64,000 bases of DNA from a virus, in IMG/VR virus record IMGVR_UViG_3300043395_000421, positions 1-64,000 of that record; one strand, given 5' to 3'. Positions 34,872-43,822 of the stretch are shown here, in pieces. Both the position numbers and the translations under genes were made by a program. Each line of letters opens with the position of its first letter. Position 1 is the first letter of the stretch. The notes beneath the pieces were generated by a model that had not been told where the DNA came from, ran no database searches, and was given only the letters and a program-made list of their open reading frames with translations.

Positions 34872-37853
34872 TTATCCTTCAAGGGCGTCAAGCCTAGACT
34901 CTATGCTTGAAATTTTTTGCGATAGCTCCTGTATTGCTTTTACAATAGGAGAGGTAAATTGCTCATACGATAAGGATTGATAAGATTCTGGGTCTGAAAG
35001 ATTATCTTTTACCCAGCCAGCAAAATCATCTATTCCAGCATCATCTATTGCTTCTTTTACCTCTTGAGCTATAAATCCATAATGTCTACGAACTCCAGGA
35101 ATAGAAATAGTTTGATAAATTGGCTTTCCATAAGAATCAGTTCCAATTTGTATTTCATTTCCATCTTCATCTTTTGCTATTTCTTTGCTTCCCTCAATCC
35201 ATTTATAAGCAACTGGTCTTAAATTATTTATAAAATCCAAACCTAGGGGAGAATCAATAATATCCTTTTTCAATCTTATGTCTGATGTGCTTACAGTTGT
35301 ATTATTGGCATATAATCTTCTCCATCTTATGTTAGAAGAATCGTTTCCTGGGCCAGATGTAGCTAATCCTAAATCTTTAGAGTTATCTGTATTTGGAGAC
35401 CAATTTGTATCTACTCCATAACCTCCACTAATGGACATAAATCCAGTAATATTTAAATATGCAAACTCTGATCTGCTTCCTGAAGTACCTACTCCAACAA
35501 CTCTACCTCCAGCCGATATTGCTCCTCCAGTACTAATCGCTATTGACGATGGAGACATAGCTGTTGCAATAGAAATTCCTCTTGTATTTGTAACCATTGC
35601 ATATGTATCAGTTGATTTTCCATATAAAAATACATCTAAGTCTTTTCCAAAAATAACACCGTATGTCGCTGCTCCTGAATTTATTCCAACTCTCCAGTTT
35701 CCTATTGAAACTGAATTTGCGGAATAGGTTATTCCAGTTGACCCACCTAATTGAAAATCTCCATTTGAATTCCAAAAGTCTCCACTTGATAAAGATATTG
35801 CATTAGCAGTCAATGTTCCGCCGATTGAAACATTTCCAGTAGAAGTATTAATTGTTACTGGGTTTCCAGATGAACCTATAGTTATATTACCAGATCCAGA
35901 ATAATTTATTCCACTACTTCCTCCAAGTCTAAATCCTCCACTTGTCCAAAAATCTGTAGTAGCATTAATAGTTACTGATGATGCTGCTAAATTTCCAGCG
36001 ATAGAAACATTTCCATTTGTCGTATTAATTGTTAAGGCATTTCCAGTTGATCCTATTGATACTGTAGAGCCTGCAAACTTTATACCACTTGCTCCACCTA
36101 ATTGAAATCCGCTTCCAATATTCCAGTAATCTCCATTTGATAAAACTATGGAACCAGCTACTAACGTACCTCCAATAGATAATGATCCTGTAGAGGTATT
36201 GATTGTTATAGGGTTTCCACTTGAGCCTAAAGTTATAGATGACCCATTATAATTAATTCCAGAGCTTCCGCCAAATCTAAATGTTCCGTTGCTATTCCAA
36301 TAATCAGAACCATTTGTAATTGTTCCGCTAAAATTTCCTCCTGTTGCTGTCAGGATGCCACTAGAGCTGACAGTAAAGCTTCCGCTTGCTGTTGATCCGC
36401 CATTTGAACTATGATAAATATAAGCAGAGCCAACAGAGGCGGCTGGATCAATAATTATTGCGCTACCAACAGAAGAGCCAAATCTTGCTTTGCCTCCAGA
36501 ATCTAAAGCAAATGTTCCTCCAGAGTTTGTTATCGAACTTGCAGACAATGTTAAACCGCCAATTGTTCCAGATATTGCTCTAAGCACACCGCTTGAACTT
36601 ACACTAAATGGATATAGCCCTCCGCTTGGAGTTCCAATATTTAATGCTCCAGTAAATGTTCCGCTAGCAGCGCTTAAGCTTCCGCTAAATGTTCCGCTTC
36701 CATTTATTGTTAATGTACCTGCATCAATGTCAAGATTGAATATTTCTGTATTCCCGCTTGAATATGCAACTAAACCTTTTTGAACTGTATTGCCACCATT
36801 TGTAAAATCAGATACAGCACTTAACTCTATTCTTGCCCCGCCAGAAGTTCCTGTTCTTAACCATGAAGAAAATTGTCCATTACCAGCAACAAGATTCTCA
36901 ATTGATATAATTCCTCTTGTTAAATCTACAAAGTTTGCTTTAGTTGGAACAAGAGCACTTGAATTAATTCTGGTATAGGTAGGTGAACCAAATCTTGTCC
37001 CGTCTTTATTACTAGCATTATAATACAAATATATCCAGGGCTGAGGAACACCATTTGCGTCATCATTATATACAGCAGAGTTTGAGCCTAAAGATAATGC
37101 TTGTCTTAAATTGTCTAAACTTATATTTATTTTGTTTGGCGTATTATTTACAGTAAGGCTACCAACAAGATTTGTTGAAGTTATGCCAGATGTTACAGAT
37201 GAGCCAAGATCTGATCCTACAGCATAAATATCTATTGATTTAAATCCAGTAAATGTACTTGTACTATATGTTCCGTCCCAGTTTACAGTAAGAGCAAAAG
37301 GAGCTGTTGATGAAGACAATCCAGATGGCAAAGTTGGAGTTTCAATTGTTTCACCAGGAGCAGTTACTGTGACAGTTCTTGTTGTGCTAAAAAATGAAGA
37401 TGCACCATTAAGTCTATATGCTTTTAATTGAACTATATATACTCCAGGGGTGGCAGCAAATGTTAATGTCCCAGCCTTTTTAAAATTGCCTGATGGTGTA
37501 GTTCCATCTCCAAATGATGATCCAGAAATATGAACATCTACACGATCAATATTTGTAATTGGATTACCACTAGAATCATTTCCAGACCATGTTACTTTTA
37601 TAAATCCAGCATCTCCAACAACATCAGAAACTTGCAGCTGAGGAGTATTTGGAACAGTAGACGTACTTGTTGGAACATTGTATACCGCAGACCAATTTTC
37701 TGACGGCTTTCCATCCTTGTATTTCCATCTAAATTGAATTGGATATGTTGTGGCTAAATCTAAATCTACAATAGTTACAAGAAAATATTCATTGTCAGTA
37801 CCTAACGGATTGCTAGAATCTTTAAGTAAATCTGGTACTGATGGGTTAGCCAT
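34872..37853 (-). CDS. Tail fibre with repeats and C-terminal S74 chaperone domain, 993 aa
   Basis: The N-terminal 170 residues contain fibronectin-like beta domains (PQLQVSDVVGDAGFIKVTWS). Residues 330-720 hold repeated beta segments of the type FQLGGASGIKF and VTINTSTGNVSIGG, at least five copies, typical of a triple-beta-helix shaft. The C-terminus has TSDIRLKKDIIDSPLGLDF and RPVAYKW, the intramolecular chaperone (peptidase S74) that trimerises the fibre and then cleaves itself. It should bind the host surface. Confidence 0.85.
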   Translation of the reverse strand: MANPSVPDLLKDSSNPLGTDNEYFLVTIVDLDLATTYPIQFRWKYKDGKPSENWSAVYNVPTSTSTVPNTPQLQVSDVVGDAGFIKVTWSGNDSSGNPITNIDRVDVHISGSSFGDGTTPSGNFKKAGTLTFAATPGVYIVQLKAYRLNGASSFFSTTRTVTVTAPGETIETPTLPSGLSSSTAPFALTVNWDGTYSTSTFTGFKSIDIYAVGSDLGSSVTSGITSTNLVGSLTVNNTPNKINISLDNLRQALSLGSNSAVYNDDANGVPQPWIYLYYNASNKDGTRFGSPTYTRINSSALVPTKANFVDLTRGIISIENLVAGNGQFSSWLRTGTSGGARIELSAVSDFTNGGNTVQKGLVAYSSGNTEIFNLDIDAGTLTINGSGTFSGSLSAASGTFTGALNIGTPSGGLYPFSVSSSGVLRAISGTIGGLTLSASSITNSGGTFALDSGGKARFGSSVGSAIIIDPAASVGSAYIYHSSNGGSTASGSFTVSSSGILTATGGNFSGTITNGSDYWNSNGTFRFGGSSGINYNGSSITLGSSGNPITINTSTGSLSIGGTLVAGSIVLSNGDYWNIGSGFQLGGASGIKFAGSTVSIGSTGNALTINTTNGNVSIAGNLAASSVTINATTDFWTSGGFRLGGSSGINYSGSGNITIGSSGNPVTINTSTGNVSIGGTLTANAISLSSGDFWNSNGDFQLGGSTGITYSANSVSIGNWRVGINSGAATYGVIFGKDLDVFLYGKSTDTYAMVTNTRGISIATAMSPSSIAISTGGAISAGGRVVGVGTSGSRSEFAYLNITGFMSISGGYGVDTNWSPNTDNSKDLGLATSGPGNDSSNIRWRRLYANNTTVSTSDIRLKKDIIDSPLGLDFINNLRPVAYKWIEGSKEIAKDEDGNEIQIGTDSYGKPIYQTISIPGVRRHYGFIAQEVKEAIDDAGIDDFAGWVKDNLSDPESYQSLSYEQFTSPIVKAIQELSQKISSIESRLDALEG

Positions 37854-37854
37854 A

Positions 37855-38793
37855 TTAGAATTCCAATTCTAATTTATATTCTACATCTACCTGTCTTCCA
37901 GCCAATTTTGAAATTGGAGTAGTTAGGTGTGATCTGCTAATAAGCCCAAATGCAGGATCAAATGTATCTTCATCATTAATTCTAAGACCGTCTAAACCAA
38001 CAGTTGTTGACCCGCCAGCGCCTGCAGTAACAACTATTCCAACTTGATTTATATTTGTAATGTCTGGAGCTGGGCTGGTGGCGCCAGAAAAAAATGTAGA
38101 TAAAGGAATATCTGTTGATATTTTGTAACCAGTTCCAGCAGATGGAGTTATAGTTGCTTCATAGTATTTAGAGGCTTCGCTATAAAGCCTAACTTTAATT
38201 GTAGAAAGATTTGCATCTTCTCTATGGTAAGCTAAACGAATAGTATCAGCAGTACTATATCCAGACATGTCTATTGAAGGTATTGTAGATTTATACTCAT
38301 TCGATGAGTTAGTCGAAGCTGTCATTCTAAGAAGATTGCCGCCAATTCTATAATTAGAGCTTGTAGTTAAAGGATTTACCTGCAATGAATCTTGCCAATC
38401 AATTACACTATTAAAGTCTGTAATAAATTTACTATCAAAATTATTGATAGAAGATCTTGTTGATGGGTATAGTCCAATTTCATAAATTTGTGCTACAACG
38501 TCTTGAGGAATAGTTGTTTTATAAACTACAAAATATGTAGTAACTCCAGAAGTAGTTTGAATATCTGTTGATCCAAAAAGAACTGGAAGTCTGTAGAACT
38601 CAAAACCTAGGCGAGTGTCATTTTGTGTTGCAGTGGTTGAATCTATTCCGAATGCCATATCTTTTGTTGAACTCAATATGTTTCCTGCAATAAAATTAGT
38701 TAAAAATCTTTTGCCAAATTTAGTTATAACATTAGACTTTTCTGCTATCTTTTTTCCATTTTCATAAAATGTATATGTACCTTTTATCATCAT
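37855..38793 (-). CDS. Tail/fibre structural protein, 312 aa
   Basis: The N-terminus FYENGKKIAEKSNVITKFGK and NFIAGNILSSTKDMAFGIDS resembles proteins that link baseplate to fibres in actinophages. Residues 110-240 carry a jelly-roll-like carbohydrate-binding segment (DTIRLAYHREDANLSTIKVR). No catalytic residues were recognised. It overlaps the gene before it by ATGA. Confidence 0.6.
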   Translation of the reverse strand: MMIKGTYTFYENGKKIAEKSNVITKFGKRFLTNFIAGNILSSTKDMAFGIDSTTATQNDTRLGFEFYRLPVLFGSTDIQTTSGVTTYFVVYKTTIPQDVVAQIYEIGLYPSTRSSINNFDSKFITDFNSVIDWQDSLQVNPLTTSSNYRIGGNLLRMTASTNSSNEYKSTIPSIDMSGYSTADTIRLAYHREDANLSTIKVRLYSEASKYYEATITPSAGTGYKISTDIPLSTFFSGATSPAPDITNINQVGIVVTAGAGGSTTVGLDGLRINDEDTFDPAFGLISRSHLTTPISKLAGRQVDVEYKLELEF

Positions 38794-39335
38794 ATTCCCT
38801 TTGGCTGGTAAATTCTAGCATCGACACCAGTTACATCTTCTTTAATTTTGCTAGAGTTTTTTACTTTTAATACTATTTTAGCTCTTTCTTTACCAATTTC
38901 ATCGAAATATTTTTCATTTGAAATTATTTGAATATCAGAAATCTCTGGAACATCTGGCCTTGGAGCAAAAGCCTCTGCAATTATTTTTGCTGCTGCCGCT
39001 GCATTAGCTGCAGCAGTTTCAGCATCTTTTTTTGCTGTTGCGGCATCTGCAATAACTTGAGCATTTAGAGCTGCGGATATTGCGTCTGCTTTAGCTATTG
39101 TTGCAGTAGCTTCCTCATTTGGATTAAATACTCCAGCTAGCAATGATCCACTTAGTGGCACTCTAGATAGAGGAACTCCAGAATTTAAATATTCAAATCC
39201 TTGAAAAGAATAGTCTGCATTTTTTCCAACTATAATAGCCCAGTCTGGTCTATACCAGAATAGGTCTGGGTGTCCTTCTGGCCTTACTGGTCTGCCAGAG
39301 GATGCTATTTGGGATTCATTTATTTTAGAGACCAT
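38790..39335 (-). CDS. Tail structural protein with Ala-rich coiled coil, 181 aa
   Basis: Residues 10-65 are beta-type (RPEGHPDLFWYRPDWAIIVG). Residues 76-118 form an Ala-rich coiled coil (AKADAISAALNAQVIADAAT), and the C-terminus is beta again. The coiled coil probably trimerises the protein at the baseplate. TATAAT lies six bases before the ATG with no SD site, so it may be read from a leaderless mRNA. Confidence 0.6.
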   Translation of the reverse strand: MVSKINESQIASSGRPVRPEGHPDLFWYRPDWAIIVGKNADYSFQGFEYLNSGVPLSRVPLSGSLLAGVFNPNEEATATIAKADAISAALNAQVIADAATAKKDAETAAANAAAAAKIIAEAFAPRPDVPEISDIQIISNEKYFDEIGKERAKIVLKVKNSSKIKEDVTGVDARIYQPKGI

Positions 39336-39341
39336 TTTTTA

Positions 39342-39347
39342 ATTATA
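39342..39347 (-). promoter_or_regulatory. -10-like box six bases before a tail gene
   Basis: TATAAT is followed by TAAAAA and ATG. A -35 box is not apparent, so this may be a weak internal promoter or chance in an AT-rich gap. Confidence 0.3.
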
Positions 39348-39360
39348 CCATTTAGTTGAA

Positions 39361-41067
39361 TTAAAGAGTTCTTCCAACTATTTGAGTTTCTAGCCCCCTT
39401 TCAAATCTTTGAGATACTTTAACTATAATGATTTTTTGAGAAGTTGTAAAACCTTGATACGGATAGTTAACAGTTATTATGTCGCCAACTGATATAAGCG
39501 GGTTGCCAAATACTGTCATAGTTACAATTTTTGCTTTATTTACAACTCTACCTTTAATCCATTCTGCTAAAGATTTAACATCTTTTTGATTTTGAAGCCA
39601 AGATGACTGAAATATTACTGGTTCTGTATTTGAATATTCAGCAGCAGGAGATGTTGTATATTCTATATCTCCAGAAAATCCTATATCATATCCAAATATA
39701 GATAACTGGTTTACCCCTCTGTCAGATAACGGTACCGATATGGAGCTATTGTTTAAAACTAAAACTTCTGATTTAAAATTATCTTTTGTTTCTGCTAGGA
39801 TCTTTGTAAGTCTATTCGCCCCAGTTGTCCATTTTACTGGAATTGATGGAGGGTTTCCAAAAATTATTTTTTCTTTTCTTAATTCTCTAACAACTGTTCC
39901 AAACTCTTCAAATGTTTTTGGTTTTTTTGTAGAATCTAAACCTTCATTTGAAAAATTGTATAAAAGATCTCCGTATGATGCGTCTAGAAAATCATCTGCC
40001 AGTTGTCCATTATATAAATTTAAATCTAGGTAGTCGCTGTTATATTTATTTATATCTATTGTATCTGCATAAACATAATCAAATTTACTAGTCCCTTGTA
40101 CTCCAAGTAATGCTACTTTAGTTGTTGGATATAAAATTTGATTATTGCTTGATCCTGTAGTCGTGTCCGTTGCCTCAATTTTAAATCCATTAATATAGGC
40201 AGTTATTTTAACTGAGAATCCTTCTATTTTAACTTTAACATCTATATAGTAAGTCTTGCCAGCCAATAATTCATCTAAAGTTGCTCTATTGCCTTGTTGA
40301 GAATCAGCCAACTTTTTAATTTGTTTACTTTCTAATTTAAATATTTTTACTGGTGATGTTTTGGAGGCTGCCGCCGTAGCAGTTGTTTCTATAGTAACAA
40401 AATATCCAGCATCATTAGACGAATTAAGAAAAAAGCCTATTCCTGCTCCTTGTGGTTTATATTGCAGCAATGGGTCAAAAACAATTGAAGTTCCAAATGA
40501 ATAATATCCAGGGCTATAACTTCTACTAGATCTTTCAAACTTATCAAGGCCAACAGTTGAATTTACATATGTTCCAAGCTGTATTGAGTCAAAATTAGAA
40601 TATGCAAAAGAATATTTATTTTTTTTAGCAGTATCACTTGTTCTTTCTGGGACTGTTATAGTTAAAAATGAAGATGCGCTAACTTTATCCCCCACATTTT
40701 TAGAAGATCCAGACTTTGCTGGCACCTCTTCGGAGGCGGACAATTGATAAAAAACTTCCATAGTTTTACCATATCCAGAAGCATTTTGTAACTGTGTAAT
40801 TATTTTATAAAGACTTCCTGTTGTAAGTCCAGAAACCGTTATTCCGTTTGAAGCAGAAGTTTGTGTCTGTACCGCTCCGTCGGTTGTAGTATAGTTTGTC
40901 ATTTTTTGATATTTTACAATGTAGGTGGTTGGAGTTCCAACTACCCCTATCATGCTAATATTTACTAATATTGATGTGGCGGAGGCTTTTTGTATTGTAG
41001 GTTCGTATATCTGATCAAGATCCATAAATGGATCTGAATCTGGAACATTTAATCTTCTATATACCAT
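39361..41067 (-). CDS. Minor tail protein with lectin-like domain, 568 aa
   Basis: The N-terminal 110 residues look fibronectin-like (KQSATSILVNISMIG-type strands). Residues 150-320 form a concanavalin-like jelly roll (VFDPLLQYKPQGAGIGFFLN, then YYIDVKVKIEGFSVKITAYI). The C-terminal 100 residues (LAEWIKGRVVNKAKIVTMTV, then GNPLISVGDIITVNYP) match tail-hub modules. I start at ATG 41067, after a GGAG site and overlapping the upstream stop by one base (TAATG). Confidence 0.65.
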   Translation of the reverse strand: MVYRRLNVPDSDPFMDLDQIYEPTIQKASATSILVNISMIGVVGTPTTYIVKYQKMTNYTTTDGAVQTQTSASNGITVSGLTTGSLYKIITQLQNASGYGKTMEVFYQLSASEEVPAKSGSSKNVGDKVSASSFLTITVPERTSDTAKKNKYSFAYSNFDSIQLGTYVNSTVGLDKFERSSRSYSPGYYSFGTSIVFDPLLQYKPQGAGIGFFLNSSNDAGYFVTIETTATAAASKTSPVKIFKLESKQIKKLADSQQGNRATLDELLAGKTYYIDVKVKIEGFSVKITAYINGFKIEATDTTTGSSNNQILYPTTKVALLGVQGTSKFDYVYADTIDINKYNSDYLDLNLYNGQLADDFLDASYGDLLYNFSNEGLDSTKKPKTFEEFGTVVRELRKEKIIFGNPPSIPVKWTTGANRLTKILAETKDNFKSEVLVLNNSSISVPLSDRGVNQLSIFGYDIGFSGDIEYTTSPAAEYSNTEPVIFQSSWLQNQKDVKSLAEWIKGRVVNKAKIVTMTVFGNPLISVGDIITVNYPYQGFTTSQKIIIVKVSQRFERGLETQIVGRTL

Positions 41068-43325
41068 TAGCTCCACTCCTCAGATGATAAAAGATACCAA
41101 CCATTTATGGTACCACTTGTTGCTATATGATCTGCTGCTACTGTTCCAAATAAAGCTCTTGATTTAATTCTATATTTTCCTGATGGCTTAAAATTTTGTG
41201 ATCCAACTTCAGACAATGCTCTATACTGAGCCCAGTCTGCTTCAGATCCTATATATGCTTTTTGTTTGGTAGAAGAATTTAATGGAAGGTATTCATATTC
41301 TATAGCATCATATTCAAATACTTCTGAGTCCACAAGAAAATATCCATTAAATTTAAATGCTGAAACTATCCCATTAATTGGGTCTAAACTATCTAGATCT
41401 ATATTAAAATCTATTAATTCTGCTGGAGTAGATGACGATATAGCTGGAGACTGTCCATTATCTCTTAACCCGCCTGCGACTAAAAATGATGGTTCTGACG
41501 ACCATAGATCTTTTGCGTTTTGTGTATATAAAGAACTCATTGGAGTTTTCCAAATAATCTTTACTTGATTTGCAGAAGGAAGTTCTTCTTTTTCAAACGA
41601 CATTATGTTTGGCAAAATATCACCATTGGCAGCATATGTAAATTCCCAATTTACTGTAGACTTGCTATATAGAAAATCTCTTGTATAAAATTGTAAGATA
41701 TTATTTTCATCAAAATATGCATTCATTTGTATATCTCTACATAACTCCTGAATAGAATCCCATACAGTTTTATTGTTTTCACTCCACCATATTGTTAGAG
41801 TAGGAATTGATGTATCTGTTACGGTATTTCCATTTGTTACGATATTAATATTATAGTTTGTAAATCCTATTGAATCTAAAAGACTCATTATAATTGAAGT
41901 TACTGGTGAGTTTTCATATATAAGATTTGGTACTAGGGCTTCCATTAATTGTTTTGATCCATCTAATGCATTTATACTTACATCTCCATATTGTGATATA
42001 GAATGTGAATCAAGATAAAATACGCCTTGCTGAATCCTGTCGTGCTTTGATGCTCCGCTTCCTACCGCTCCGTTACTATGGTAAACTTTTATGTACGGCT
42101 TTATCTCAGCATTTTTAGTAAAATAAATAACATTATCTGGGGTTGGAGATATCGTCCAATCGTCGTCTCTATTATATGTTAAAACTTTTAAATTTGTATT
42201 ATCATATCTTACTAAATTTAATTGAAGACTATTTGCAGTTATATTTCCTACTGGTAGCAAGTCAGAGGAGTTAGACGTAGACTCTTTATCTATGCTAAAC
42301 GAAACAATGTCTGCCGATATGTCTTTAATCCATCTTGCGGATATTTCTGTAACCCCTATTACTGTTCCTGCTCCTGTAGCTGGAGTTGTTATTGCAATAG
42401 ATTTAATTTCTTTTGGTGCTGGATACGATATTTCTTGTGATGAACTAAAAGGAGAACTTGTAGACCAAGATGTTCCATTATAATAAATTATAACTCTACC
42501 ATTAGATGGAACGGATATTGAAGAAAGTATACTTGTTGTATTATCGCTATATGTAATAGTAAAAGAACATGTTGAAGGAATGGCATGGTATTTTTCAAAT
42601 GCTACAACAATTTTGTTTGCTAAGGCTGGTTTTGTTGGTGTAGCGACCCCAGAAGAATTAACTAATGTTGCAGTTTTAGACAATCCAGATGAAGAGACTT
42701 GAGATAATGAATTTGTTACAGAAAATGTTCTTGCATCTGGAACTGCTGTTATGATTTGATTTGTTAAATTTAAAGAAGAAGTACCTGGGCCTGAGACAGT
42801 TACTCTTTTTCCAATTGTAAATCCATGATCGGTTGTAGTTTTATAAACAACCTTAGATCCTGTTGCATAGGCCTCGCTCACAGTAGCTGTACTTTGAATA
42901 TACTTAACTGTTACATTAACTCCAGTATTTTGTGGAGTAAGCCAATACTTATAATAATTATCTACTCCAGCATAATAAACTCTTGGAGAATTTGATGGGT
43001 ATGGAAGAGTACGATAGTCATAAAATATATTAGAACCTTGATTATCTGCGGTAAGTAACACATAATTTTTAATTCCAGGATTTACTGGTCTAAATGGCTT
43101 AATTATAGAATCTAATGGAAAAAGTTTTTTAAATGGATTGATTCTAACAATTTCACCCTCAGAAGGAGTTATTCCATTAATATAATTTTCATCTGTGGCT
43201 GTTGTGGTTATTGTTATGTTATCTAGCATAGCGTTCATATTGTATTCAATAGTACACGCTGTATCTGAATTTACTGTGCGGGATTTATAAAAAATATCCT
43301 TTAATTCTTGACTAGCAGATATCAC
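41067..43325 (-). CDS. Baseplate/minor tail protein, 752 aa
   Basis: The protein starts MISASQELKDIFYKSRTVNS. It contains a beta module (residues 150-220) with DHGFTIGKRVTVSG, often seen in tail proteins, and a hub-like segment near residue 515 (NKTVWDSIQELCRDIQMNAY followed by DENNILQFYTRD). Length and position right after the distal tail protein suggest the tail hub or baseplate wedge. No lysis enzyme motif was found. Confidence 0.65.
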   Translation of the reverse strand: MISASQELKDIFYKSRTVNSDTACTIEYNMNAMLDNITITTTATDENYINGITPSEGEIVRINPFKKLFPLDSIIKPFRPVNPGIKNYVLLTADNQGSNIFYDYRTLPYPSNSPRVYYAGVDNYYKYWLTPQNTGVNVTVKYIQSTATVSEAYATGSKVVYKTTTDHGFTIGKRVTVSGPGTSSLNLTNQIITAVPDARTFSVTNSLSQVSSSGLSKTATLVNSSGVATPTKPALANKIVVAFEKYHAIPSTCSFTITYSDNTTSILSSISVPSNGRVIIYYNGTSWSTSSPFSSSQEISYPAPKEIKSIAITTPATGAGTVIGVTEISARWIKDISADIVSFSIDKESTSNSSDLLPVGNITANSLQLNLVRYDNTNLKVLTYNRDDDWTISPTPDNVIYFTKNAEIKPYIKVYHSNGAVGSGASKHDRIQQGVFYLDSHSISQYGDVSINALDGSKQLMEALVPNLIYENSPVTSIIMSLLDSIGFTNYNINIVTNGNTVTDTSIPTLTIWWSENNKTVWDSIQELCRDIQMNAYFDENNILQFYTRDFLYSKSTVNWEFTYAANGDILPNIMSFEKEELPSANQVKIIWKTPMSSLYTQNAKDLWSSEPSFLVAGGLRDNGQSPAISSSTPAELIDFNIDLDSLDPINGIVSAFKFNGYFLVDSEVFEYDAIEYEYLPLNSSTKQKAYIGSEADWAQYRALSEVGSQNFKPSGKYRIKSRALFGTVAADHIATSGTINGWYLLSSEEWS

Positions 43326-43822
43326 TATACTTGCTCCATTGACATTGACACATTATAAAAAGGGACTTCGCCTCTTTTTACAAGAGTTGCATTAAATCCT
43401 GTGCAAGATACTGTATACTCCTCATAACCTGAAGATTCTTGACTTGTTCCGCTTTTTGCAAAATTTAATCTAATAGTAAAAGTGGACTGCCCTTCGCTAC
43501 TATTATAAAATTCAATTAAATCTAAAGCGCCCCACTGATTATCTACTGTATAAACTCTAGTTCCTGGAAGCATGGTCCATGAAACACTAAAACGTTTTTT
43601 GTCTGCGACAAAGAATTTACGCAATGAACCATTAGCCATTCTTTGCGATTGTTCAATTCTTTCTATATCTATTCCGATATCGCTTCTGTTATGCTCAGAC
43701 AATTTAATCCAAGCTTGCGTTGTATCTGATGGGTCGGCATATAAATCTCTTGCATATACCTGAATAGCAGATCCTCTAGGCAAGTATGTAGTTCTTTGGC
43801 CATTTGCTACATATGGGCTCAT
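43325..43822 (-). CDS. Minor tail / distal tail protein, 165 aa
   Basis: A beta-rich protein (FSVSWTMLPGTRVYTVDNQW, then FTIRLNFAKSG, then VPFYNVSMSMEQV) directly after the tape measure gene, where distal tail proteins usually lie. It overlaps both neighbours by one base. Confidence 0.65.
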   Translation of the reverse strand: MSPYVANGQRTTYLPRGSAIQVYARDLYADPSDTTQAWIKLSEHNRSDIGIDIERIEQSQRMANGSLRKFFVADKKRFSVSWTMLPGTRVYTVDNQWGALDLIEFYNSSEGQSTFTIRLNFAKSGTSQESSGYEEYTVSCTGFNATLVKRGEVPFYNVSMSMEQV

